From the NCBI RefSeq assembly GCF_000701405.1, contig NZ_JNIV01000063.1:1-27910 (forward strand): 27,910 nucleotides of DNA, in the 5' to 3' direction. The notes under the pieces are model-generated. The model searched no databases and was not told the DNA's origin. It saw nothing but the letters and a program-made list of their open reading frames with translations. The position numbers were made by a program, and so were the translations under genes. This document shows positions 7,800 through 15,088 of the stretch, piece by piece. The DNA comes from Deinococcus marmoris DSM 12784 (lineage in GTDB: Bacteria; Deinococcota; Deinococci; Deinococcales; Deinococcaceae). Within the stretch, counting starts at the first letter, position 1; each line of letters begins with the position of its first letter.

Positions 7800-8503
7800 C
7801 CGCCATTGAACAGATGAACTGGATGCAGGTGGAACAGTACCTCAAGACCGATGACCGCTGCATCCTGCCGCTGGGCAGCACCGAGCAGCACGCGTACCTG
7901 AGCCTGTGCGTGGACAACATCCTGCCCTGGAAGTTGGCGCATGACGCGGTAGGCGATTCCGGCGTACCGGTCTTTCCGGTGTTGCCCTACGGCATCACGC
8001 CGTACTTCCGGGCGTATCCGGGCAGCATCAATATCCGGGTGCAGACGTATCTGGCCGTGGTGCGCGACATTCTGGACGACCTGCACGAACAGGGCTTCAG
8101 GCGAATCCTGATCGTCAACGGCCACGGCGGTAATACCCCGGCGCAGGGGTTTGCCGCCGAGTGGATGGCCGATCACCCCGGTACGCAGGTCAAGTTTCAC
8201 AACTGGTGGAACGCGCCGGGGGTCTGGGCACAGGTGCAGGCCACCGATGCCAACGCCAGCCACGCCTCCTGGATGGAGAACTTTCCCTGGACCCGGCTGG
8301 AAGGCGTGACGATGCCAGACGTGGAAAAAACCGGGATTGACCTGAATCACATGCGCCTGCTGGACCCCAAGGGCCTGCGCGAGTATCTGGCCGAGGGCAA
8401 CTTTGGCGGACGGTTCCAGCGCCCCGACGGGGATATGCACGCCATCTGGGATGTGGCCGTGGCCGAGACCCGCGCCCTGCTGGAAGGCGGGTGGGCCGGG
8501 TGA
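7796..8503 (+). CDS. Creatininase-family amidohydrolase
   Basis: 235 residues, the usual family length. Metal-site residues are visible: E30 and H32 in GSTEQHAYLSL, D40 in CVDNI, and H110 in NGHGGN (108-113); a further HASWMEN segment (156-162) corresponds to the later conserved His/Glu region. Family members hydrolyse cyclic or linear amides (creatinine, formamido-pyrimidines, a mycofactocin peptide) or a cyclic inosose. The NGHGGN box, rather than the NGHYEN I recall for true creatininases, argues against creatinine as substrate. No signal peptide, so it is cytoplasmic. ATGA overlap with the regulator and GTGA overlap with the next gene place it in the catabolic half of the operon. A lactam or amide released from the imported compound is a reasonable guess only. 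Confidence 0.85.
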   Translation: MTAIEQMNWMQVEQYLKTDDRCILPLGSTEQHAYLSLCVDNILPWKLAHDAVGDSGVPVFPVLPYGITPYFRAYPGSINIRVQTYLAVVRDILDDLHEQGFRRILIVNGHGGNTPAQGFAAEWMADHPGTQVKFHNWWNAPGVWAQVQATDANASHASWMENFPWTRLEGVTMPDVEKTGIDLNHMRLLDPKGLREYLAEGNFGGRFQRPDGDMHAIWDVAVAETRALLEGGWAG

Positions 8504-9543
8504 ATGAGGAAGATTCGCAAAAAATTCTGGTCTGGGGAGCCGGGGCCATTGGTGGAACGATTGGCGCGTATCTGGTGCGGGATGGCTCCGACGTCACCCT
8601 GGTGGACGTGGACGCCGATCATGTCGCGGCCATCAGTGAGCGGGGGCTGGCTATTACCGGCCCGTTTGGAGACTTTAAAGTGGCCGCACCCGCCTTTACC
8701 CCGAATACGCTGGAAGGGCAGTGGGACACCATTTTGCTGTGTACCAAGGCCCAGCACACGGCGGAAGCGGCAAAGGCTCTCGCGCCGCATCTGAAGCCCG
8801 GAGGCGCAGTCGTCTCCATTCAGAACGGCCTGAATCCACTCATCATCAACGAACACATTCCGCCCGTGCAGGTGCTGGGCAGCTTCGTCAACTTCGGCGC
8901 GGATTACCTAGAACCCGGCGTGGTGCATTACGGTGGGCACGGCGTGGTGGTCATCGGCGAGCAGGGCGGCGAGATCACCGAGCGGGCGCGGCAGCTCCAC
9001 CGTCTTCTCCAGCACTTTGAACCCGACGCCGTCCTCAGCCCCAATGTGTTCGGTTACCTGTGGAGCAAGCTGGCGTACGGAGCGCTGCTGTTTGCTACTG
9101 CCGTCACCAACGACAGCATTGCTGACGCCCTGGAGAGAGGCGAAGACCGCGCCCTGTACACCGAAGTGGGCCGCGAGGTCATGCGTGTGGCGCTGGCGCA
9201 CAACGTGACGCCTGAAGCCTTCAACGGCTTTGACCCGGCGGCCTTTCTGCCCGACGCGGGCGACGCGGCGGCGGGGTCCAGTCTGGACCAGATGGTGGCC
9301 TTCAACCGCCGCAGCGCCAAGACCCACAGCGGCATCTGGCGCGATCTGGCCGTTCGCAAGCGCCGCACGGAGGTGGACGCGCAACTGGGCTGGGTGGTGC
9401 ATTTCGGGGCGCAGCACGGCATTCCCACGCCGTTGACCGCCAAACTGGTGGACCTGATCCATGAGATCGAGGACGGCACCCGCGAACTGAGCCGTGACAA
9501 TCTGGCCGAATTGCGTGCCCTGCTGCTTCAGGAGCAGGCGTGA
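8500..9543 (+). CDS. Ketopantoate reductase-like (ApbA/PanE family) oxidoreductase
   Basis: 347 residues from GTG 8500, chosen because it overlaps the previous stop as GTGA like the other junctions; an in-frame GTG at 8491 is an alternative. The Rossmann fingerprint GAGAIGGTIGAYL (13-25) is followed by the acidic strand end VTLVDVD, suggesting preference for NAD(H) or no strong NADP selectivity. Then come LLCTKAQHTAEAAKAL and IQNGLNPL, and a helical C-terminal domain with LWSKLAYGALLFA and SLDQMVAFNRRSAKTHSGIWRDLAVRKRRTEVD, the PanE_C pattern. It is longer than E. coli PanE (about 300), and such paralogues in catabolic operons often act on other 2-oxo or 2-hydroxy acids. Biosynthetic PanE is therefore unlikely here. 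Confidence 0.85.
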   Translation: MNEEDSQKILVWGAGAIGGTIGAYLVRDGSDVTLVDVDADHVAAISERGLAITGPFGDFKVAAPAFTPNTLEGQWDTILLCTKAQHTAEAAKALAPHLKPGGAVVSIQNGLNPLIINEHIPPVQVLGSFVNFGADYLEPGVVHYGGHGVVVIGEQGGEITERARQLHRLLQHFEPDAVLSPNVFGYLWSKLAYGALLFATAVTNDSIADALERGEDRALYTEVGREVMRVALAHNVTPEAFNGFDPAAFLPDAGDAAAGSSLDQMVAFNRRSAKTHSGIWRDLAVRKRRTEVDAQLGWVVHFGAQHGIPTPLTAKLVDLIHEIEDGTRELSRDNLAELRALLLQEQA

Positions 9544-10313
9544 AGGCAGGGGAGAGGTTCGCGGGCCAGACGGTCATCGTCACGGGCGCGGCCCACGGCT
9601 TTGGTCGGGCGATTGCCCATGCCTTCGCCTGGGAAGGGGCGGCGGTCTGGGCCTGCGACATGAACACCGAGGGCCTGAGCGAGACGGCACGGCTGGCCCA
9701 CCAGGACGGCCTGACGGTTCAGACCCGCGCGGTGGATGTGGGCGACGCCGCCGCCGTGGGTGCGTTCGTGGCCGAAATCGTGGCCGCAACAGGCCGCGTG
9801 GACGCGCTGGTCAACAATGCGGGCGGCGTGCGCGGACAGGTGGGCCGCCCACTGGAGGAGATCAGCCCCGCCGACTGGCAGGCCATCTTTGCCGTCAACG
9901 TGGACGGGGCGTTCTTCTTCGCCCAGGCGGTGGCCCCGCATATGAAGGCACGCAAGTCGGGCCGCATCATCAACATTTCCAGCGGCGCGGGCCTGGGCAT
10001 CAGCCTGACCGGGATTCAGGCGTATGCCAGCGCCAAGGCCGCCCAGATCGGCCTGACCCGCCAACTGGCGCACGAACTGGGCGCGTGGGGCATCACGGTG
10101 AACAACGTCGCCCCCGGCTTCGTTCGCAGCAATCCCACCACCGAGCGCCAGTGGGAAAGCTACGGCGAGGAGGGGCAGCGCAAACTGATTGACGGCATCG
10201 CCCTGAAACGCCTGGGAACGCCCCAGGACATCGCCAACGCCGTGCTGTTCTTTGCCTCCGATGGGGCGGGCTGGATCACCGGCCAGATTCTCAGCGTGGA
10301 CGGTGGCAAATGA
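9540..10313 (+). CDS. SDR-family oxidoreductase (FabG-like)
   Basis: 257 residues, beginning at GTG 9540, which overlaps the previous stop. The classical SDR elements are intact: cofactor motif TGAAHGFG (15-22), an Asp at the end of the second strand (WACDMN), which favours NAD(H), NNAGG, and the catalytic Ser in ISSGAGLG with Tyr and Lys in YASAKAAQ. The C-terminus has PGFVRSNPTT and the conserved ITGQILSVDGGK ending. The precise substrate is unknown. Together with the PanE-like enzyme it suggests that an oxo/hydroxy interconversion is part of the pathway. ATGA-type overlap with the following dipeptidase gene. Confidence 0.88.
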   Translation: MKAGERFAGQTVIVTGAAHGFGRAIAHAFAWEGAAVWACDMNTEGLSETARLAHQDGLTVQTRAVDVGDAAAVGAFVAEIVAATGRVDALVNNAGGVRGQVGRPLEEISPADWQAIFAVNVDGAFFFAQAVAPHMKARKSGRIINISSGAGLGISLTGIQAYASAKAAQIGLTRQLAHELGAWGITVNNVAPGFVRSNPTTERQWESYGEEGQRKLIDGIALKRLGTPQDIANAVLFFASDGAGWITGQILSVDGGK

Positions 10314-11701
10314 CTGGCCTTTCCGACGTGCTGGCGCGGCTGGACGAACGCGCTGAAGCCTCATTGTCCGAACTGATTGAGTTTGCCAGCATTCCCAGCG
10401 TCAGCGCCCAGCCTGCCCATCAACCGGATATGGAGCGCGCGGCACAGTGGCTCTCGGAACGGCTGAAACGTGCTGGCCTGAAGACCGTGGAACAGTGGCC
10501 CACCGCCGGACATACCGCCGTCTATGCCGAGTATTCAGATGCGGGCGAGGACGCGCCCACCCTGCTCGTCTACGGTCATTACGACGTTCAGCCCCCTGAT
10601 CCGCTGGAGAAATGGCACACGCCGCCGTTCACACCCACCGTGAAGGGTGAGCGCATCTACGGGCGCGGCGTCAGCGACGACAAGGGGCCGCTGCTGCTCA
10701 CGGTGCAAGTCTTGGACGCCTACCTGTCCACGCTGGGCCACCTCCCCATCAATCTCAAATTCCTGTTTGAAGGCGAGGAAGAAGTCGGCAGCGCCCATCT
10801 GAACGAGCTTGTCGCACAGAACGCGGAGCGGTTGAAAGCCGATTTCGTCCTCAGCGCCGACGGCGGAATGTGGAGCGCGCAGACGCCGTCGCTGACGGTA
10901 AGCGCGCGGGGGCTGGCGGCGCTGGAACTGACCGTGCGCGGCCCCGCCAAGGATCTGCACTCCGGGCGACACGGTGGCAGCGTCCAAAACCCATTACATG
11001 CGCTGGCAACGCTGATCGCCGGACTTCACGACGGGGCGGGCCGCGTGACCGTTTCAGGCTTCTACGACGGCGTTTCCGAATTGACCCCGGAACAGCGCGA
11101 GGGAATCAGGCAACTTCCCTTCACTGACGCCGCCTACCTTGCCCAGACCGGAGCGCCCGCCGTGTACGGCGAATCCGGGTATTCCACCCTGGAACGCCAG
11201 TGGCACCGGCCCACGCTGGAAGTCAACGGCCTGTGGGGCGGCTACACCGGAGAGGGCAGCAAGACCGTGCTGCCCGCCGAGGCCCACGCCAAGATCACCT
11301 GCCGCCTGGTACCGGGGCAGGAGCCGGGGCGCATCGCGGAGTTGCTGCGGCAGCATCTGGAAAAAGAGCTGCCGCCCGGCGTCACGCTTGAGTTGCATCC
11401 CAGCGAACACGGCGCACGCGCCTACCGCCTGCCCAATCATCACCCCGGTGCAGCGGTAGCCCGTGAAGTGCTGGCCGAGCTATATGGCAAGCCCCCGCTG
11501 GACGTGGGCATGGGCGGCAGCATTCCCGTGCTGGAAACCTTTCAGAGTGTGCTGGGTCTGGACACCGTGTTCTTCAGCTTCGCGGTGGGCGATGAGGATA
11601 TCCACGCCCCCAACGAGTTCTTCCGCGTGCCCCGGCTCTACGAGGGCCAGAAGGCCTGGGCACAGTTCTGGTGGAAACTAGGAGAGAAAACAGATGAATG
11701 A
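10310..11701 (+). CDS. M20-family dipeptidase (CNDP-like metallopeptidase)
   Basis: 463 residues. The di-zinc site is visible: H90 and catalytic D92 in LVYGHYDVQPPDP, the bridging Asp in GRGVSDDKGP (121-126), the catalytic Glu pair in FEGEEEVGS (153-161), and the later Asp in SADGGMWS. The dimerisation-domain His is in DLHSGRHGGSVQNP, and the last ligand His in DEDIHAPNEFF. The wording YGHYDVQPPDPLEKWHTPPF is that of the carnosinase/CNDP-like dipeptidases rather than DapE or ArgE. Cytoplasmic, no signal peptide. Translationally coupled on both sides; it probably cleaves dipeptides delivered by the ABC importer, possibly including non-standard ones. Confidence 0.9.
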   Translation: MTGLSDVLARLDERAEASLSELIEFASIPSVSAQPAHQPDMERAAQWLSERLKRAGLKTVEQWPTAGHTAVYAEYSDAGEDAPTLLVYGHYDVQPPDPLEKWHTPPFTPTVKGERIYGRGVSDDKGPLLLTVQVLDAYLSTLGHLPINLKFLFEGEEEVGSAHLNELVAQNAERLKADFVLSADGGMWSAQTPSLTVSARGLAALELTVRGPAKDLHSGRHGGSVQNPLHALATLIAGLHDGAGRVTVSGFYDGVSELTPEQREGIRQLPFTDAAYLAQTGAPAVYGESGYSTLERQWHRPTLEVNGLWGGYTGEGSKTVLPAEAHAKITCRLVPGQEPGRIAELLRQHLEKELPPGVTLELHPSEHGARAYRLPNHHPGAAVAREVLAELYGKPPLDVGMGGSIPVLETFQSVLGLDTVFFSFAVGDEDIHAPNEFFRVPRLYEGQKAWAQFWWKLGEKTDE

Positions 11702-13214
11702 ATTTCAGCGCCGTTCGGCGGAAATCAATGACCTCCTCTGCGTTCTAAACGTTCTGAACTGGGACGCCCGCACCCAGATGCCCGCCGGGGGCAGCGGCGC
11801 ACGCGCGCAGCAGATGGCGACGATCAGCGCCCTGGCCCAGGAAAAACTGCTTGACCCGGCTTACGAGGCGGCGGCCCAGGACGTCAGCGGCGATGATCTG
11901 GAGAACCGCGCCGCGCAACAAGCCCTGCACGCGGTCCGTGCCCTGAAACGTGTCCCCGCCGAGTTGACCCGCGAACTGGCCCTGCTGAAATCCGAGGCGC
12001 AAGACGTGTGGGCGCGGGCCAGAGCCGCCAGCGACTTCGGTCTGTTCGCCCCACAACTCACGCGGATGGTGGAACTGAACCGGCAGTTGGCCGAGGCTTT
12101 AGGCTATGAGGATCACCCTTACGACGCGCTACTCAACATGTACGAACCGGGATTAACGGTGGCAACGCTCCTGCCACTGTTCGAGCAGTTGCGCGCCCAT
12201 CACGTTCCCCTGCTCAGGGCGATTCAGGAAAAACCTCAGGCCCGTAGCGACTTCCTCAACCGTTCCTACCCGGCAGCGGATCAAAAGCGCCTCTCGCTGG
12301 CCCTGGCAAAGGGCTTCGGCTACGACACGGCGCGCGGGCGGCTGGACGAATCGGCGCACCCCTTCGAAATCAGCTTTACCCGTCAGGACGTGCGCATCAC
12401 CACCCGCTTTCAGGAAAATTTCTTATCTGGCGCATTATTCGGCACGCTGCATGAAACCGGTCACGCGCTGTACGAGCAAGGCGTCCACCCAGACCTGAGC
12501 CGCACGGTGCTGACCAGCGATCTGCTGGGCCTGTACGCGGTGGCCGGGGCCAGTTACGGCACGCATGAGAGTCAGTCGCGGCTGTGGGAAAACCGGATTG
12601 GGCGCTCAAAAGCGTTCTGGGACTTGCACTACCCGCAACTTCAGCAGGCTTTCCCCCAACAGCTCGCGGACGTGGACACCGTCGCCTTCTACCGTGCAGT
12701 CAACACCGTGCACCCCAGCCTGATCCGGGTGGAGGCCGATGAGCTGACCTATGACCTCCACATCATGTTGCGGGTGGAGCTGGAACGGGCCTTGATCGGC
12801 GGCGAACTGGCGGTGAAAGACCTGCCGGGGGCCTGGAATGCCCGCATCAGGAGTGATCTGGGTTTAGACGTGCCAGACGACGCGCGGGGCGTGTTACAGG
12901 ACATTCACTGGTCAGCGGGGATGTTCGGCTCGTTTCCCACCTACACCATCGGCAACGTGATGGCCTCGCAGTTCTACGTAGCGGCGCTGGAGCAAATGCC
13001 CGATCTGGAAAATAACCTTCTGCGCGGCGAATACACGCCTCTGCGTGAATGGCTCACCGACAACATTTACAAGCATGGCCGCACCTATACGCCCCACGAA
13101 CTTCTGGAGCGTGTGACCGGGCGCGGGCTTGATCCGCAACCCTACCTGGATTATCTCAGCGGCAAGTACGGCGAACTTTATGGCCTGGATATTCAGAAGG
13201 AGCAATCAATATGA
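11694..13214 (+). CDS. M32-family metallocarboxypeptidase (carboxypeptidase Taq type)
   Basis: 506 residues, the normal M32 length. The zinc motif HETGH is at 253-257, the third ligand region GTHESQSRLWEN around 289-300, and the family markers HPF (222-224), DVRITTRF (232-239), EADELTYDLH and GMFGSFPTYTIGN are all present, so the enzyme should be active. M32 enzymes remove C-terminal residues from peptides with broad specificity. The ATG overlaps the end of the M20 gene by 8 nt, and the stop overlaps the next SDR start as ATGA. With the M20 enzyme it gives the operon a two-step peptide degradation capacity, supporting a peptide-like substrate for the transporter. Confidence 0.95.
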   Translation: MNEFQRRSAEINDLLCVLNVLNWDARTQMPAGGSGARAQQMATISALAQEKLLDPAYEAAAQDVSGDDLENRAAQQALHAVRALKRVPAELTRELALLKSEAQDVWARARAASDFGLFAPQLTRMVELNRQLAEALGYEDHPYDALLNMYEPGLTVATLLPLFEQLRAHHVPLLRAIQEKPQARSDFLNRSYPAADQKRLSLALAKGFGYDTARGRLDESAHPFEISFTRQDVRITTRFQENFLSGALFGTLHETGHALYEQGVHPDLSRTVLTSDLLGLYAVAGASYGTHESQSRLWENRIGRSKAFWDLHYPQLQQAFPQQLADVDTVAFYRAVNTVHPSLIRVEADELTYDLHIMLRVELERALIGGELAVKDLPGAWNARIRSDLGLDVPDDARGVLQDIHWSAGMFGSFPTYTIGNVMASQFYVAALEQMPDLENNLLRGEYTPLREWLTDNIYKHGRTYTPHELLERVTGRGLDPQPYLDYLSGKYGELYGLDIQKEQSI

Positions 13215-13966
13215 CGCAGCAAAACGGAAAACTCGCAGGAAAAGTGGCCCTCGTGACCGGAGCAAGCAGCGGGATCGGTGAGGCGACGGCGCTGGCCCTG
13301 GCCGAACACGGCGCGGCGGTGGTGTTGGTGGCCCGGCGCAAGGACCGCCTGGACGAACTCGCGGGCAAGATTGAGGGGATGGGCGGCAAGGTGGCCGTGA
13401 TCGTTTCTGATCTGGCGCAGCCTGGACAGGGGGCAGAGGTGGTCAAGCAAACCATAGACGCCCTGGGCCGTCTGGACATCGTGGTGAACAACGCGGGTGT
13501 CATGCTGCTTGGCCCACTGGCGGGCGGCGACCCCGGCGATCTCACGCGCATGATGGACCTGAATGTCACGGCACTGATGCACCTGTCGCAGGCCGCGCTG
13601 GAAACCATGAAGCCGCAAAAGAGCGGGCATATCGTCAATATTTCCTCGGTGTCCGGGCGCGGGGCCAGTCCACTGAGCGCGGGCTACAGCGCCAGCAAAT
13701 GGGCGGTGGGGGGCTTCAGCGAGGGCCTGCGGCAGGAGGCCAAGGCTGACCGCATCCGTGTCACCGTCATTGAACCTGGGGTCGTCGCCACCGAATTGAC
13801 CGATCACATCACCCACACCCAGACCAAGGACATGTACGAGGGACGCATCAAGGACATGGAAATGCTGCAATCCGGGGACATTGCCGCTGCCGTCCTCTAC
13901 GCCGTGACCCAGCCGGAGCGGGTCAACGTGAATGAGTTGCTGATTCGTCCGCTGGATCAGGGCTGA
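13211..13966 (+). CDS. SDR-family NAD(P)-dependent oxidoreductase (YdfG/clavulanaldehyde-type)
   Basis: 251 residues. Cofactor motif TGASSGIG (16-23), a basic ARRKDR segment after the second strand that predicts NADP(H), NNAGVML, catalytic Ser in ISSVSGRG, and YSASK. It differs from the upstream SDR, which has Asp at the cofactor-discriminating position, so the operon carries one probable NAD and one probable NADP enzyme. The C-terminus (VNVNELLIRPLDQG) matches the group of SDRs annotated as serine/3-hydroxy acid dehydrogenases, though the substrate cannot be set. It is the last gene of the operon; no clear intrinsic terminator follows. Confidence 0.88.
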   Translation: MTQQNGKLAGKVALVTGASSGIGEATALALAEHGAAVVLVARRKDRLDELAGKIEGMGGKVAVIVSDLAQPGQGAEVVKQTIDALGRLDIVVNNAGVMLLGPLAGGDPGDLTRMMDLNVTALMHLSQAALETMKPQKSGHIVNISSVSGRGASPLSAGYSASKWAVGGFSEGLRQEAKADRIRVTVIEPGVVATELTDHITHTQTKDMYEGRIKDMEMLQSGDIAAAVLYAVTQPERVNVNELLIRPLDQG

Positions 13967-14384
13967 ACCGCTTGCAGTAAAAAACGACGCCCGCTGCCCT
14001 GCATGATCAGCCTGCGCCGCGTGGTGGGAACAGGATCATGGTTTCCAGCAAACGCGGTTCATGGAGCCGGGACCTGGGAACGTGACGTTGAAGGCGATAT
14101 CGAACGGTGCATGAAGCTGCGCACCGTTCAAATCTTTCACAAGGAAGGGCCACATGCTCAGTATCCGACAGTTTCCAAAGCTCCATCTGGGACGGTGCTG
14201 TCAAGCTTTCGTTCAGCGTAGGTTGCCTGAGAACCAGGACCACAACCCCCGTTACGTGCAGCGCGGCGTGAGGACAACAGTCGTAACAGGCCGTTAGCAC
14301 GGAGGTCTGCGGCAGTCGGGTGCCGTACTCCTCGTTTGAACGAGGATAGAAATCTCGTCCTAGACAGCCTCCAGAAAAAGTGTC
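13967..14384. other. Gene-free stretch with a perfect hairpin at 14329-14346
   Basis: No open frame here resembles a known protein; the reading frames on both strands are short or Cys/Arg-rich. One perfect hairpin is visible, TCCTCGTT-TG-AACGAGGA (14329-14346), not followed by a T-run. The hairpin near a junction with IS3 sequence would fit the end of another, decayed mobile element, for instance an IS200/IS605 right end, but I could not find TnpA or TnpB coding sequence to support that. Confidence 0.4.
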
Positions 14385-14749
14385 GGGTAATGAGGACAGA
14401 CCCACCAGAACACAAGCCCGTTCGGGCTTGATGTGCGCCGCGACCAGCTGTCTGGCCACGGCGCGTTTTTCGGTGGGCGTGACCGCTTTTCTCCGATGAC
14501 GTCCTGCATCGCGCCCCGCTCCAGACGCTGCTGACCAACAATGCGCAACAGGCGAACGTTTTCCCTTTCCAGTCGGCGAAGTCGTTTGGCTTCGCCGGCA
14601 TTGGTATCCCCGTATTTCTTCTTCCAGGATTGGTAGAACGCGGTGCTACACCCGAAGTCGCGGCACAGGTCTTCACTAGGCTTTTCGCCCTTTTTGCCGT
14701 CCTGCAGGAGTTTGATGATCTGGTCTTCGGTGAACTGAGGGGTTTGCAT
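14360..14749 (-). pseudogene. IS3-family transposase orfA with start of orfB
   Basis: The start at 14749 gives [18 protein letters not shown], then a helix-turn-helix (EDLCRDFGCSTAFYQSWKKKYG) and a leucine-zipper-like segment (KRLRRLERENVRLLRIVGQQRLE), the standard IS3 OrfA layout. OrfB begins in the -1 frame and reads EKRAVARQLVAAHIKPERACVLVGLS, the conserved OrfB N-terminus, before losing family similarity. Because the catalytic DDE part is absent, the element cannot transpose by itself. After the shift site the zero frame (to 14360) is no longer meaningful OrfA sequence. Confidence 0.8.
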
Positions 14750-14833
14750 GACTGGGCCTCGCTTTCCAGCTTAGGGCTGGGACCGAGCCACTGTCTCTAG
14801 CCATCAGCCGTCCAGTTTCTGGGGGGCAGACCA
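14385..14833 (-). mobile_element. IS3-family element, 5' part only
   Basis: The fragment contains orfA and the first ~35 codons of orfB on the minus strand. The outer end lies near 14833, where the minus strand begins TGGTCTGCCCCCCAGAAA, a plausible IS3-type terminal repeat; the flank beyond it is TauE/SafE coding sequence. At the other side the orfB frame loses family similarity near 14385-14400. The rest of orfB is missing here; a 3' piece of an IS3-type orfB occurs at 22121-22560. Confidence 0.75.
14483..14494 (-). promoter_or_regulatory. Putative -1 programmed frameshift site (A4G) of the IS3 element
   Basis: On the minus strand GGAGAAAAGCGG lies where OrfA similarity ends and OrfB similarity begins in the -1 frame. 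A run of A followed by G is the usual IS3-family slippery sequence that produces the OrfAB transposase fusion. Whether a stimulatory structure follows was not resolved. Confidence 0.5.
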
Positions 14834-14849
14834 AAGCAGACTGCCCACC

Positions 14850-15085
14850 GTCTCCCCCCACGATGGTCAATGGGGCCAGAAGATAGTCGGTGCGGGCGCG
14901 CACCAATCCCTGGCCCAGAGACGCAGCCGCGCCGGACAGGCCCACTGTTAGGACACTGACCTAGCTGATCGCCACGGTCTGTCCAGTCGTGCTGGGATGG
15001 CCCAATTGCGGCAGGGCAAATTCCAGTGCGGGAACCACCACCACGCCGCCTCCCAGTCCCAGAATTGCGCCCAGCACGCCCGGCA
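14850..15085 (-). pseudogene. TauE/SafE-family membrane transporter, broken remnant
   Basis: Directly after the ggt stop the minus strand reads [23 protein letters not shown], the first repeat signature of TauE/SafE (putative sulfite or organosulfonate exporter) proteins. It continues through TGQTVAIS, an in-frame TAG at 14961-14963 (Gln in relatives, from memory), then [36 protein letters not shown]. It stops at the IS3-type end, after only about 80 of the usual ~250 or more residues. It is therefore doubly inactivated. It may originally have been the last gene of the gamma-glutamyl operon; a thiol/sulfur link would fit but is inference. Confidence 0.65.
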
Positions 15086-15088
15086 GGA

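Noticed and set aside
14003..14221. 72-residue plus-strand open frame after the last SDR gene
   Set aside because: No ribosome binding site, no family resemblance, and odd composition relative to neighbours.
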